Assembly (NCBI GenBank): GCA_022493055.1
Contig: CP092781.1
Location: 2,418,001 to 2,482,000 of the forward strand
From: Staphylococcus roterodami
GTDB lineage: Bacteria > Bacillota > Bacilli > Staphylococcales > Staphylococcaceae
Direction: 5' to 3'
DNA: 64,000 nt
Shown: positions 1 through 9,218 of the stretch, piece by piece
Layout of the letters: each line of letters opens with the position of its first letter
How positions within the stretch are numbered: position 1 is the first letter of the stretch
Program-made: the position numbers and the translations under genes
Notes under the pieces: generated by a model
The model's input: the letters and a program-made list of their open reading frames with translations, nothing else
Database searches by the model: none
Told to the model about the DNA's origin: nothing

Positions 1-623
1 CTAGCGATTTCCATTGCTATTTGAGATGCATAATTTAAAATGACAAAGAACATTAAAAAGATAATGCCATATGCCAATGCATAGTTAAAAATCTTTTGTC
101 CTTCAGATACTTTATCAACTTCATCTTTAGAAACAATTTTATTGTTAACTTTACTTTGTGCTTGTAATTTTTGTAAGTCTTGCTTATTAATATTTAATTC
201 GGTAGCAATAAAGTTCGTTTGAATTGTTGTTAATAAAGCAGTCACTTTTTGCGAATCCTCTTTACTTACACGTTTCTCACTTATAATGGTCGCTTGTAAT
301 GTATTATCTTTATTCAAATTGATAACATAAGCTTTATCGAGTTTATGGTTTTTCACTTGCTTTTCAGCGTTTTCTTTAGAGACTTTTGTATATTTAGTAT
401 CACTTTGAAACGCTTTTCCCTGCTGCTTAAATGCATTATAAATTTGTTCATTCGGTGCTGCCACACCAATTTTATCTGGTCCATCATCAAACATATTTAT
501 AATCTTATCGATATTTGAAAGACCAATCATTAAGATTGCAATGATAACCATAAAAATAATAAATGATTTTGCTTTAATTTTATTAATATAAGTCAAACTG
601 AATGTCGCCCAAAACTTATTCAT
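1..623 (-). CDS. natB: ABC transporter permease, NatB-like (partial, runs off left edge)
   Basis: The reverse strand is open from an ATG at 623 to the window edge, giving about 207 residues of an ABC-2 type permease. The N-terminus has a membrane segment near residues 21-40 (FIIFMVIIAILMIGL), then a long extracytoplasmic, Lys/Gln-rich region, and a second membrane segment begins near the edge. The start overlaps the end of the ATPase gene by 8 bases, so the two are translationally coupled. Family knowledge: NatAB pairs export Na+ or other small substrates in Bacillus; the substrate here cannot be told from sequence. The C-terminal membrane domain lies outside the window. Confidence 0.85.
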   Translation of the reverse strand, partial: MNKFWATFSLTYINKIKAKSFIIFMVIIAILMIGLSNIDKIINMFDDGPDKIGVAAPNEQIYNAFKQQGKAFQSDTKYTKVSKENAEKQVKNHKLDKAYVINLNKDNTLQATIISEKRVSKEDSQKVTALLTTIQTNFIATELNINKQDLQKLQAQSKVNNKIVSKDEVDKVSEGQKIFNYALAYGIIFLMFFVILNYASQIAMEIA

Positions 624-1515
624 CCTTGCCACCTACTTTCGCAATGAATATATCTTGTAATGATGGCTCTACAACTTGGAATCGTTTAACATATCCTTGT
701 TGAGTAACAACTTGATAAATATTTTTGGCTACGTCTTCATTCTCAATCGTCAACTGAAGACCTTTCTTCATGTTTTCACTTTGAATGATGCCATCTATTT
801 GCGATAAATCTGGTAGTGTTGTTTCTGATTCAATGACAACTTTCTTGTTACCATTAGAAGCGCGTACATGTTTGATATCACCAGAAACAACTAATTGACC
901 TTTATCTAAAATACAAACATCATCACATAATTCTTCAACATGCTCCATACGGTGTGAGCTATAAACAATCGTACTGCCCTCATCATTTAAATCTTTAACT
1001 GCTTCTTTCAACAGTTCAACATTGACCGGATCTAGACCACTGAAAGGCTCATCTAATATTAGTAATTCTGGTTTATGTAACATACTTGCTAACAGCTGAA
1101 TTTTTTGTTGATTCCCTTTTGATAGACTATCAATTCGCTTTTTGCGATTTTCAGTAATATCAAAACGCTCAAGCCAATAAGATATTTGTTGTTGTATTTC
1201 TGCTTTTGACATTCCCTTTAAAGTTGCCAAATATTTCAATTCTTCTTCAACTGTCAATTTCCCATGTAAACCGCGTTCTTCCGGTAAATAACCAATACGA
1301 TTGTACATTGTTTTATCTAGTTTTTTACCGTTATACGTAATGTGTCCTTCTGTTGGTTCACTTAAGCCTAAAATCATACGAAATGTCGTTGTTTTACCTG
1401 CACCATTTCTTCCTAGAAAGCCTAACATTTTGCCTGATTCTAACTCTAATGAAATATCATTTACTGCCGTCATCTTACCAAAACGTTTTGTAACATGTTC
1501 AATTACAAGTCCCAT
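616..1515 (-). CDS. natA: ABC transporter ATP-binding protein, NatA-like
   Basis: Complete 299-residue ATPase. Visible motifs: Walker A GRNGAGKTT at about residues 35-43, Q-loop region around GYLPEERGL, a variant signature LSKGNQQ, Walker B LLILDEPFSGLDP and the H-loop SSHRMEHVEEL. About 80 residues follow the nucleotide-binding domain, as in the NatA/DUF4162-type subfamily. A strong AGGAGG ribosome site sits just upstream of the ATG. It would power the NatB-like permease encoded immediately downstream with an 8-base overlap. The substrate is unknown; the NatA name rests on family resemblance only. Confidence 0.88.
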   Translation of the reverse strand: MGLVIEHVTKRFGKMTAVNDISLELESGKMLGFLGRNGAGKTTTFRMILGLSEPTEGHITYNGKKLDKTMYNRIGYLPEERGLHGKLTVEEELKYLATLKGMSKAEIQQQISYWLERFDITENRKKRIDSLSKGNQQKIQLLASMLHKPELLILDEPFSGLDPVNVELLKEAVKDLNDEGSTIVYSSHRMEHVEELCDDVCILDKGQLVVSGDIKHVRASNGNKKVVIESETTLPDLSQIDGIIQSENMKKGLQLTIENEDVAKNIYQVVTQQGYVKRFQVVEPSLQDIFIAKVGGKDE

Positions 1516-1670
1516 CTTTTACCTCCTAAAATAATATCTATTTATCTTAATATAACATTTCTATACACTTTACATACAATATTTTTTAAATTTTCAAGGT
1601 TGAAAATGACTCATATTTAGAGTCATTAATGTTTGGAAAACTCTTTTCATTGTTCTAATGCTTCATTTGC

Positions 1671-1706
1671 AAAAAAATATCCCAGCAACAATCTGCTGAG
1701 ATATTT
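1671..1706 (-). terminator. Hairpin terminator for the DUF805 gene
   Basis: ATATCCCAGCA at about 1677 pairs, with one mismatch, with TGCTGAGATAT at about 1695-1704. On the minus strand the stem is followed by a run of seven T. It sits just past the stop codon of the DUF805 gene. Confidence 0.7.
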
Positions 1707-1712
1707 ATATCA

Positions 1713-2351
1713 TTACAATTGATTATCTGTTTCTTCCGGTGTTTTCGGTGTTTCTAATGTTTCAGATGTTCCAGCTGCTTCTGGTTGTTTTTTAATTGTA
1801 GATGGGTATTTTGGGCTTTCGCCATATTTATTTGCCGGCTTACTGTCAAAGCATAGGAATACTATCATTGTAACTGAAAGTCCAAAATAAATAAGATAAA
1901 GAAGTATTAACAAAATTAAAATTCCAATTGGCATATACATTAAATCATTATCATAATATGATTCGATACACTGCGCTACTATAGAGAATACAATACCATA
2001 TGCAAACATTATAATTGGTAATACCATTGTTCTTGATATATCATGGAATCTTCGAACGCTTAATGCCAAATTTGGAATAATCGTTGCTAAAAAATAGGCA
2101 AACATATATATAACTGTAAGTATGAATATCATCACACCAAACATAGATAATACTTCAATATGTACTTCTTCACCTATACCTAGAAATATTATTCCCATAA
2201 GGAACACGAAGAAAGCAGGAAGTAAAAATATTAAATGCCATAGCATCATATACCAATATTCACTACGTCTTGATCTTCCTGTAAAGTTAACATAATTTTT
2301 CCAAAATAATACGAATGATTTTTTAAAACCTACTTGAGGTAATTGTTCCAT
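1713..2351 (-). CDS. DUF805 family membrane protein
   Basis: 212 residues. The N-terminal signature FWKNYVNFTGRSRRSEYWY is typical of DUF805 (E. coli YhaH-like) proteins. Four hydrophobic segments follow (roughly residues 33-58, 70-98, 110-128 and 138-165), with a short Arg-containing loop SVRRFHDISR in the middle that is also characteristic of the family. The C-terminal tail of about 40 residues is hydrophilic and rich in Thr, Glu and Pro (ETLETPKTPEE). A GGGAG ribosome site precedes the ATG. It stands alone with its own terminator. No function is established for the family; membrane location is inferred. Confidence 0.85.
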   Translation of the reverse strand: MEQLPQVGFKKSFVLFWKNYVNFTGRSRRSEYWYMMLWHLIFLLPAFFVFLMGIIFLGIGEEVHIEVLSMFGVMIFILTVIYMFAYFLATIIPNLALSVRRFHDISRTMVLPIIMFAYGIVFSIVAQCIESYYDNDLMYMPIGILILLILLYLIYFGLSVTMIVFLCFDSKPANKYGESPKYPSTIKKQPEAAGTSETLETPKTPEETDNQL

Positions 2352-2763
2352 TGCAATTTCTCCCTTTCATTAATCATATTTATATTTTTAATCATTGTTA
2401 CTGTTATGAAGTATTTGATTCATTAACTAGACATATTTCTACAGTAATCTCTACCATACACAAAAAATAGTTGCAGCTGAATCTTTCCTGTCACTATTTT
2501 AGAAATACAAATGCATTAAATGTGTCAATTACTGTTTCCCCCATTTGAAAGTACACACAAGGTTAATTATACTAATAACAAACTCTGATTAACTAATTAC
2601 ATCAAAATTTGACATTATATTTGTTATTTTAATATCAGCATCAAAGTAAATACTTAATATTTTTATAATTCTTAACAATACTAGTTTAACAAACAATTAC
2701 CACAATAAAAATATGTTTTTCATTTTTATTTAAATTAATCATATAATTGCCAAGGAGAATAAT
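2352..2763. other. 412-base intergenic region between divergent genes
   Basis: Very AT-rich spacer between the divergent DUF805 gene and the DNA glycosylase gene. It must hold both promoters, but I see no convincing -35/-10 pair. I find no open frame, repeat or strong hairpin. Confidence 0.5.
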
Positions 2764-3372
2764 ATGGATTTTGTTAATAATGATACGAGAAAAATTGCCA
2801 AAAACCTTTTAGGTGTTAAAGTAATTTATCAAGATGAGGCACAAACTTATACTGGCTATATTGTGGAAACAGAAGCTTACTTAGGATTTGATGATCTTGC
2901 AGCTCATGGTTTTAGTGGTAAAGTAACACCAAAAGTGACATCTCTATATAAGCGTGGTGGTACAATTTATGCACATGTCATGCATACGCATTTACTCATT
3001 AATTTTGTAACTAAATCTGAAGGCATACCTGAAGGCGTACTTATCCGCGCAATTGAACCAGAAGACGGTTTGTCTGCTATGTTCCGTAACAGAGGGAAGA
3101 AAGGCTACGAAGTAACGAATGGCCCAGGAAAATGGACTAAGGCATTTAACATCCCACGTTCTATTGACGGTGCAACGCTAAATGATTGTAGATTATCTAT
3201 TGATACAAAGAATCGTAAATATCCTAAAGATATTGTTGCTAGTCCAAGAATTGGTATTCCAAATAAGGGAGACTGGACTCATAAAGCATTACGTTACACA
3301 GTAAAAGGAAACCCATTTGTGTCTCGCATGCGTAAATCAGATTGTATGTTTCCCGAAGATACGTGGAAGTAA
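2764..3372 (+). CDS. mpg: 3-methyladenine DNA glycosylase (AAG/MPG family)
   Basis: 202-residue protein of the alkyladenine DNA glycosylase family, which removes alkylated or deaminated purines in base excision repair. Family hallmarks visible: [13 protein letters not shown] at the N-terminus, [20 protein letters not shown] (with the catalytic Glu of the VETEAY motif), [21 protein letters not shown] and [12 protein letters not shown]. Length is normal for bacterial members. An AAGGAG ribosome site lies 7 bases before the ATG. It is a single-gene unit between the DUF805 gene and gltS, followed by a weak hairpin. Confidence 0.93.
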   Translation: MDFVNNDTRKIAKNLLGVKVIYQDEAQTYTGYIVETEAYLGFDDLAAHGFSGKVTPKVTSLYKRGGTIYAHVMHTHLLINFVTKSEGIPEGVLIRAIEPEDGLSAMFRNRGKKGYEVTNGPGKWTKAFNIPRSIDGATLNDCRLSIDTKNRKYPKDIVASPRIGIPNKGDWTHKALRYTVKGNPFVSRMRKSDCMFPEDTWK

Positions 3373-3409
3373 ATATAATTTTAATAGCAAATGAAAACTA
3401 TCTATCAAC

Positions 3410-3460
3410 AAGTCAAGCAATTATTTCATTCAATATGAAGGTTGGTTGACTTTCTATTTT
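3410..3460 (+). terminator. Probable terminator after mpg
   Basis: AAGTCAAGCAA (3410-3420) pairs with TTGGTTGACTT (about 3442-3452), a stem of ten pairs with one mismatch, followed by TTCTATTTT. Confidence 0.45.
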
Positions 3461-3593
3461 ATTCCCCCTTTCTCTAAAATTTCCCTTTACTAGAAACTTG
3501 CTCTTAATTGTAAAACATATCAATTTAATCATTTATAATTATTAAACTTATATGCATTAATATTAATTCTATTATTTTCAAAAACTAGAAATA

Positions 3594-3655
3594 TTGATTT
3601 GTTGCATGTATAATGATAAAAGTGCCCTTTTATAGCGCTTACAATTTCAAGCGCT
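3594..3655 (+). promoter_or_regulatory. gltS promoter region with a cre-like site
   Basis: A TATAAT hexamer lies at 3609-3614; its -35 is weak. Downstream of it, read on the minus strand, TTGTAAGCGCTATAA (3630-3644) matches the CcpA cre consensus WTGNAANCGNWNNCW at all but one fixed position. It is also part of an inverted repeat AGCGCTT (3634-3640)/AAGCGCT (3649-3655). A cre downstream of a -10 usually represses by road-block. Binding is inferred. Confidence 0.5.
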
Positions 3656-3696
3656 TTACTTTAGGGTGCGGGATATTTAGCAAGGGGGATTATAAA

Positions 3697-4905
3697 ATGA
3701 TAGAACTAAATGCAATTACAACATTATGTTTAGCCTGCGTACTCTACTTACTTGGTCAGGCTATCGTAAATCATGTAAACTTCTTAAAACGCATTTGTAT
3801 ACCTGCCCCAGTAATTGGTGGGTTAATCTTCGCTATTTTGGTTGCTACTTTAGATTCATTCGGTATGGTTAAGATTAAATTAGATGCTTCATTCATTCAA
3901 GATTTCTTTATGTTAGCATTCTTTACTACAATCGGACTTGGTGCATCTTTAAAATTGTTCAAACTTGGTGGCAAAGTCTTACTATTATACTTTATGTTTT
4001 GTGCCATCATTTCTGTCATCCAAAATTTAGTTGGTGTATCACTAGCTAAAGTATTGAATATTAAGCCATTACTGGGATTAACTGCCGGTTCTATGTCAAT
4101 GGAAGGTGGACATGGCAATGCGGCTGCTTATGGTAAAACCATTCAAGAACTGGGTATTGATTCAGCATTAACTGCGGCACTTGCAGCTGCAACTTTAGGT
4201 CTGGTATTCGGTGGTCTTATAGGTGGTCCAGTAGTTAAGTTTTTAATTAAACGTTATAACTTAAAGCCACAACATAGTGATGATACGTTTAAAGATTATA
4301 GTCAAGTAACTTATAACGAACATTTACATAGTAAATATAATGGAACTGAAGTATTCTTTATCCAATTTACAATTGTAGTTTTCTGCATGGCTGTAGGAAG
4401 CTATTTTAGTCATTTATTTACAGATCAAACGGGTATTAATGTTCCAATTTATGTTGGCTCATTATTCGTCGCTGTTATTGTTAGAAATATTTCCGAAAGC
4501 TTCAACTTCAATATTGTCGATTTAAAAATCACTAATCAAATTGGTGATGTCGCATTAGGTATATTCTTATCTCTTGCATTAATGAGCATTCAACTTACTG
4601 AAATATACAAACTTGCTATACCTCTTATCATTATCGTTTTAGTTCAAGTAATCGTTATGATTTTATTTGCTGTCTTAATTTTATTTAGAGGTTTAGGAAA
4701 AGATTATGATGCTGCAGTAATGGTTGGTGGTTTTATTGGACATGGACTAGGAGCTACACCAAATGCCATGGCAAATTTAGATGTTATTACTAAAAAATAT
4801 GGAAACTCACCTAAAGCATATTTAGTAGTACCTATAGTAGGAGCATTCCTAATCGATTTAATTGGCGTTATCGTCATTATGGGATTCATTCAATGGTTTA
4901 GTTAA
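3697..4905 (+). CDS. gltS: Sodium/glutamate symporter
   Basis: 402 residues in the GltS (ESS) family of Na+-coupled glutamate permeases, with about ten hydrophobic segments. Family marks: the motif GLTAGSMSMEGGHGNAAAYG near residues 128-147 and its C-terminal inverted-repeat counterpart VGGFIGHGLGATPNAMANL, the two glycine-rich re-entrant loops. I choose the ATG at 3697 because AGGGGGA lies 7-12 bases upstream; the reading frame stays open to 3613, but that part covers the putative -10. Upstream lies a cre-like site, suggesting carbon-catabolite control. A perfect hairpin follows the stop. Confidence 0.92.
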   Translation: MIELNAITTLCLACVLYLLGQAIVNHVNFLKRICIPAPVIGGLIFAILVATLDSFGMVKIKLDASFIQDFFMLAFFTTIGLGASLKLFKLGGKVLLLYFMFCAIISVIQNLVGVSLAKVLNIKPLLGLTAGSMSMEGGHGNAAAYGKTIQELGIDSALTAALAAATLGLVFGGLIGGPVVKFLIKRYNLKPQHSDDTFKDYSQVTYNEHLHSKYNGTEVFFIQFTIVVFCMAVGSYFSHLFTDQTGINVPIYVGSLFVAVIVRNISESFNFNIVDLKITNQIGDVALGIFLSLALMSIQLTEIYKLAIPLIIIVLVQVIVMILFAVLILFRGLGKDYDAAVMVGGFIGHGLGATPNAMANLDVITKKYGNSPKAYLVVPIVGAFLIDLIGVIVIMGFIQWFS

Positions 4906-4912
4906 ACACTAT

Positions 4913-4942
4913 AAAAAGAGGAGGCGAACGCCTCCTCTTTTT
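4913..4942. terminator. Strong bidirectional terminator between gltS and fni
   Basis: Perfect 14-bp inverted repeat: AAAAAGAGGAGGCG (4913-4926) and its complement (4929-4942), with a tiny loop and T/A tracts on both sides. It serves the convergent genes gltS and fni. Confidence 0.92.
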
Positions 4943-4945
4943 ATA

Positions 4946-5995
4946 CTATCCTCGATGTATATTTAAACCACGTTGCTCAATCCACGACATTAATTCCGGA
5001 CTAAACACGAGCTGTTTTTGTGTTAGATCATCTATATTTTTAGCATTTAACATCGTCATAATTGCTTTCATATGGTCTATAAATGATTCTACATACTCTA
5101 CTGTATGTGTAATGCCATTCTTTTCAACTTGATTTAAAAACGGACGTGACATCCCTGCTGCTTTTGCACCAAGAGCTAAACTTTTAATTGCATCAAGTGG
5201 TGTACGTAAACCACCACTAGCAAATACTGATATTTCACCTTGATAAGCAGTTGTTTCAAGTAATGATTCGACTGTAGATTGTCCCCACGAAGATAAGTAA
5301 TCCATATCTTTATTAGTACGACGCTCATTTTCAATATCTACGAAATTAGTACCACCTTTACCACTAACATCAACATACTTAACACCAATTTGTTGTAAAT
5401 CATGCATTAACTCTTTACTCATACCAAATCCAACTTCTTTTACAATTACTGGAACAGATACACGTGCTACAATCGCAGCTATATTATCTAACCAAGTTTC
5501 GAATGTACGGTTTCCTTCTGGCATGACGAGCTCCTGAGGCGAATTGACATGAATCTGTAACGCTTGTGCTTCTAGCAATTCTACCGCTTCTAACGCTTTA
5601 TCTACAGGCACATCTGCACCAACATTACTAAATATTGTGCCATTAGGGTTTGTTTCTCTTGCTATTGTAAATGTTTCAGCCATGCGTGGATTTCTTAATG
5701 CCGCATGAGTAGATCCTACTGCCATAGCCAAACCAGTTTCTCTCGCTACAACTGCTAATTTCTCATTGATATTTTTCGTCCACTCACTACCACCCGTCAT
5801 AGCATTGATGTATATCGGATATGCCATCGTTAAATCAGGTGTTTGTGACGTCAAATCGATATCTTCCACATTGATGGACGGAATTGAATGGTGTACAAAG
5901 CGCATTTTATCAAAATCTGACCGTAGTGCATCAGATTGTGCCATTGCTATTTCAACATGTTCATTTTTTCTCTGTTCTCTTTGAAAATCACTCAT
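4946..5995 (-). CDS. fni: Isopentenyl-diphosphate delta-isomerase, type 2 (FMN-dependent)
   Basis: 349 residues from [13 protein letters not shown]. Type 2 IDI interconverts isopentenyl and dimethylallyl diphosphate in the mevalonate pathway, using reduced FMN. Visible family motifs: RKNEHVEIA at the N-terminus, [50 protein letters not shown] and [20 protein letters not shown] with the FMN-phosphate binding glycines. Another ATG lies two codons upstream, but the GGTAGG ribosome site fits the 5995 start better. The gene is alone between convergent gltS and the CorA gene, which is consistent with a housekeeping role in bactoprenol and quinone synthesis. Confidence 0.93.
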   Translation of the reverse strand: MSDFQREQRKNEHVEIAMAQSDALRSDFDKMRFVHHSIPSINVEDIDLTSQTPDLTMAYPIYINAMTGGSEWTKNINEKLAVVARETGLAMAVGSTHAALRNPRMAETFTIARETNPNGTIFSNVGADVPVDKALEAVELLEAQALQIHVNSPQELVMPEGNRTFETWLDNIAAIVARVSVPVIVKEVGFGMSKELMHDLQQIGVKYVDVSGKGGTNFVDIENERRTNKDMDYLSSWGQSTVESLLETTAYQGEISVFASGGLRTPLDAIKSLALGAKAAGMSRPFLNQVEKNGITHTVEYVESFIDHMKAIMTMLNAKNIDDLTQKQLVFSPELMSWIEQRGLNIHRG

Positions 5996-6025
5996 GATCA
6001 TACCTACCTTTTCATCATTTCTAAA

Positions 6026-6973
6026 TTAAAACCATTTTTTACGTTTGAAAAAGATTACTAAAACAACAGCTATGACAAACATTACAGCTAAGCAAATATA
6101 ATAACCATAATGTAATCGTAAGGCTGGCATATTTACAAAGTTCATACCATAAATCCCTGCAATGAATGTTAATGGTGAAAAAATAACTGATACTAATGTT
6201 AGTACTTGCATAATATTATTCATTCTAAATGAAGTGTATGACTCAAAATTCTCTCGAATCTCATTAGTCATTTCTTGTGCTGTTCTAATGATATTTCGTT
6301 GTTTAATCAAGTGGTCATCGATATGCTGTATATATAACGAGTGTTTATCATCTATAATCAAGTCACCATTTTGTTTCATTGTATCAATAAGTTCTTGCAT
6401 CGGAAACAAGACACGTTTTACTTTAATCAAGTCAGAGCGTAATTTAAACACACTGTCCATTACCATTTTATTGAATCGATCATCGACATGGCGATCTTCA
6501 AAATTGTAGACACTATCTTCGAGTGAATATACAAAGTTGAAATATTTATCCACCATCATATCCAAGGTTAATATAACTACATCAGCGCAATCCAATTCCG
6601 GATCTAAAGTATTCATATATTTATAGACAACTTTATTTAATGATTCTAACGTTTGATGATGATATGTGACTAATACATTGTCTTGTATAAAAATATTTAA
6701 CGCGATTGGTGAATAGTCTGCACCAATAATACTATGAAAAACAACATACTGATAATCTTTGTAAGATTTATATTTAGCACGTGGCATGCCATTGATTGCA
6801 TCATCCACTTCTAAATCATTAAACTTAAAATGTGCTTTAAACCATTCATTTTCTTTTTCATTCGGTACATCAAAATCATACCAAATGATTGTAGCATCTT
6901 TTGGTATATCTTCAACATGATTAACCACGCTAAATGGTTGGTGTGCTGTTTGATACCGTATCGTTAAAGCCAT
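6026..6973 (-). CDS. corA: CorA-family Mg2+/divalent cation channel (first copy)
   Basis: 315 residues with the CorA layout: a long soluble N-terminal region, a helical stalk containing YKYMNTLDPELDC and RSDLIKVKRVLFPMQELID, then two C-terminal membrane segments. The pore signature YGMNF follows the first membrane segment (SVIFSPLTFIAGIYGMNF), and a basic tail FFKRKKWF closes the protein. A GGGGGAG ribosome site precedes the ATG. A second, clearly different CorA-type gene lies at 39145-40089, so the cell has at least two. Which ion each carries cannot be told from sequence. Confidence 0.9.
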   Translation of the reverse strand: MALTIRYQTAHQPFSVVNHVEDIPKDATIIWYDFDVPNEKENEWFKAHFKFNDLEVDDAINGMPRAKYKSYKDYQYVVFHSIIGADYSPIALNIFIQDNVLVTYHHQTLESLNKVVYKYMNTLDPELDCADVVILTLDMMVDKYFNFVYSLEDSVYNFEDRHVDDRFNKMVMDSVFKLRSDLIKVKRVLFPMQELIDTMKQNGDLIIDDKHSLYIQHIDDHLIKQRNIIRTAQEMTNEIRENFESYTSFRMNNIMQVLTLVSVIFSPLTFIAGIYGMNFVNMPALRLHYGYYICLAVMFVIAVVLVIFFKRKKWF

Positions 6974-7051
6974 CCATACTCCCCCTAAACAACGAATTCA
7001 TTATTATTTTATCACGAATTAAATAACGTGTATGTCACAATTTATTTTAGT

Positions 7052-7558
7052 ATGATAGTCACTAAGGAGCTGGTTATTATCAAACAACTTTTCACACATA
7101 CCCAAACTGTAACAACTGATTTAATTGATCATAACAATCACATGCATGATGCGAATTACAATATCATTTTCAGTCATGTTGTTAATCTATTTAACTACAG
7201 TCATGGCATGTCCTTAGAAGAACGTGAACATTTAAAATTCACCTTATTCACCCTAGAAGAACATACAACTTACCTTTCAGAATTATCTCTTGACGATATA
7301 TTTACTGTTACGCTGTACATATACGACTATGATTATAAACGTTTGCATTTATTTTTAACATTAACTAAAGAAGATGGTAAACTAGCATCAACAAATGAAG
7401 TCATGATGATGGGAATTAACCAACTAACACGTCGTTCTGACGCATTTCCAGAATCATTCATTTCACAAATCGAAAAGTACTATAAAAATCAACCTACTAT
7501 CACTTGGCCTGAACAATTGGGTCATAAAATAGCAATACCACACAAAGGAGCATTATGA
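7052..7558 (+). CDS. Hotdog-fold thioesterase-like protein
   Basis: 168 residues from the ATG at 7052. The segment DLIDHNNHMHDANYNIIF resembles the catalytic loop of 4HBT-type acyl-CoA thioesterases (D-x-N-x-H-x-N-x-x-Y), and the rest fits a single hotdog domain. The substrate is unknown. The start is uncertain. Neither the ATG at 7052 nor an in-frame GTG at 7028 has a ribosome site, while a perfect AAGGAG lies inside this reading frame at 7064-7069, spaced for an ATT (7076) or ATC (7079) codon just before IKQLFTH. The next gene overlaps its stop codon, so the two form an operon. Confidence 0.7.
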   Translation: MIVTKELVIIKQLFTHTQTVTTDLIDHNNHMHDANYNIIFSHVVNLFNYSHGMSLEEREHLKFTLFTLEEHTTYLSELSLDDIFTVTLYIYDYDYKRLHLFLTLTKEDGKLASTNEVMMMGINQLTRRSDAFPESFISQIEKYYKNQPTITWPEQLGHKIAIPHKGAL

Positions 7559-7971
7559 TGACAGATGCATTACAACAAAAAATTCATATTGAATTATTAG
7601 ATTTATTAGATGATGTAAAGTATGAGCTCACAGAACTAAATGCACAAAAAGGTCTATTTATAAATGGACCAGCTAATCAACTACTTAAGCGTGGCATACA
7701 CATGGCTTATGTCCAAGGTCAAAAACAAGCAATTGATAATATAATGACAATTGTAGAGCAACAGTTTGAAGATCAACAGTTCCTAGAACTTTATGATAAA
7801 TTCCAAAACAAAATAACGCATCGCAATCATGAGGAAACATTTAATTTTGCAGAATTGAATGATATTCCACGTCAATTTGATAGTTTTTTAGATCAATTTT
7901 ATCAACTTAAAGGACAATACTTTATAATTACGCATATAAACACGCTTATTGGTGATTTTCATTCAAATTAG
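7555..7971 (+). CDS. Hypothetical protein, coupled to the thioesterase-like gene
   Basis: 138 residues that I do not recognise. It looks soluble and mostly helical, with many Gln, Asp and Leu; there is no signal peptide or membrane segment. The start is one of two adjacent ATGs at 7555 and 7558, after AAAGGAG; the second has the better spacing. The stop of the preceding gene overlaps these codons, so translation is coupled and a shared task with the thioesterase-like protein is plausible. A strong hairpin follows. Confidence 0.75.
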   Translation: MMTDALQQKIHIELLDLLDDVKYELTELNAQKGLFINGPANQLLKRGIHMAYVQGQKQAIDNIMTIVEQQFEDQQFLELYDKFQNKITHRNHEETFNFAELNDIPRQFDSFLDQFYQLKGQYFIITHINTLIGDFHSN

Positions 7972-8019
7972 GATCATCGTTACAACGTATTAAAATTTCT
8001 GTCAATTTAACAAACAATA

Positions 8020-8079
8020 AAACCCAGTTATAAATTCAAGTCAAATATCTTCTAACTTGAATCTATCATAACTGGGTTT
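8020..8079. terminator. Long bidirectional terminator hairpin
   Basis: Perfect 12-bp outer stem AAACCCAGTTAT (8020-8031) with ATAACTGGGTTT (8068-8079), and an inner stem ATTCAAG (8034-8040) with CTTGAAT (8056-8062). It lies between the convergent hypothetical gene and the esterase gene. Confidence 0.88.
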
Positions 8080-8087
8080 CAATTTTA

Positions 8088-9011
8088 TTATTGATTATTT
8101 TGAATAACATCCTCGTCTATCGATTTAGCAATTTGTTTAATAGCTTTGTGTGATTGACGGATTGGATATACAGGAAAATCATGAACCATTTTAGGATAAT
8201 CGTAAAACTCTATATACTGATGATGCTGTAACATCATTTGTTCGAATAACTTCATATCAGGATATGCAATTTCACGACCGCCACCAAACATATACACTGG
8301 TGGTAACCCTACGATTGTGCCATTTATAGGTGACACTCGCTTATCTGTTAATGGAATACCATTTGCCCACTTTTTCATAATCTCATTAACACCAAATTGA
8401 CTTAAAACCGCATCTTGCTCAATTAATGTTTCCGATATATCTTTATTGGATAACGTTGCATCTAAAATTGGTGAAATTAAATATACTTTATTTGGTAAAG
8501 GCTTATGCGCATCTAATAATGATTGTACAAACGATAGTGCTAATGCGCCACCTGAGCCATCGCCCATGACTACAATGTTTTGGTGACCTACTTCCGATAC
8601 CAATTGATCATAAACACGTTGTATTGCTTGGAAAGTGTCCTCAATGTGATATTCTGGTGTCTTTGGATAGATAGGTAGTACCACTTCATATAATGTACTC
8701 AAAGTAATTTTATCCAACAATCTCCAATGGAACGGTGATGGTTGTAATGCATTGAATCCACCATGAATGTATAAAATTTTCTTATCAACTTGATGTCTAA
8801 AATTAAAGCGAAAGACCTGCATATCATCTAAAGATAATTTTTCTAAATTTGCTTTAACATTTAATGTTGATGGTTGCTTATGTTTTTTTCGATTTTCAAT
8901 TTCTCGTTTATAAAAAAATCTTTCAACATCTTGATCATTTTTAAACATAATAGAACGATTGTGAAGCAAATATTTATTCACAACACTATTCATAACACGG
9001 TTTCTAATCAA
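8088..9011 (-). CDS. Alpha/beta hydrolase (HSL-type esterase)
   Basis: 307 residues. Motifs of the hormone-sensitive-lipase group: oxyanion-hole HGGF near residue 92, the nucleophile elbow GDGSGG (GDSAGG-like, Ser as nucleophile), a DxxxSP-like region around DKRVSPINGTI, and a C-terminal MVHDFPVYP carrying the likely catalytic His. The start is a TTG at 9011 with AAAGGTAGG 8 bases upstream. The substrate is unknown: short acyl esters are typical for the family. No signal peptide is seen, so it is probably cytoplasmic. It stands alone between two divergent or convergent neighbours. Confidence 0.85.
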   Translation of the reverse strand: MIRNRVMNSVVNKYLLHNRSIMFKNDQDVERFFYKREIENRKKHKQPSTLNVKANLEKLSLDDMQVFRFNFRHQVDKKILYIHGGFNALQPSPFHWRLLDKITLSTLYEVVLPIYPKTPEYHIEDTFQAIQRVYDQLVSEVGHQNIVVMGDGSGGALALSFVQSLLDAHKPLPNKVYLISPILDATLSNKDISETLIEQDAVLSQFGVNEIMKKWANGIPLTDKRVSPINGTIVGLPPVYMFGGGREIAYPDMKLFEQMMLQHHQYIEFYDYPKMVHDFPVYPIRQSHKAIKQIAKSIDEDVIQNNQ

Positions 9012-9218
9012 TGTCTTAACCTACCTTTATATATTTTATGTATCCAATGATTGTCTATCCCCTACATTCTTTGTCAAAAAAAGTATATAATGTAGAAGAT
9101 ATTTTCTTTTTCACTTTCAAATTTAAGACTACAAATGAACAGTGATTTTTCATCATTATAACAGACAACTAGACATATTGATAAGTAAAGAAAAGAACTT
9201 TATACGGAGGTGCCTTGC

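Noticed and set aside
2440..2620. Search for a riboswitch or small RNA upstream of mpg
   Set aside because: No conserved motif, strong hairpin or T-tract was found in the spacer.
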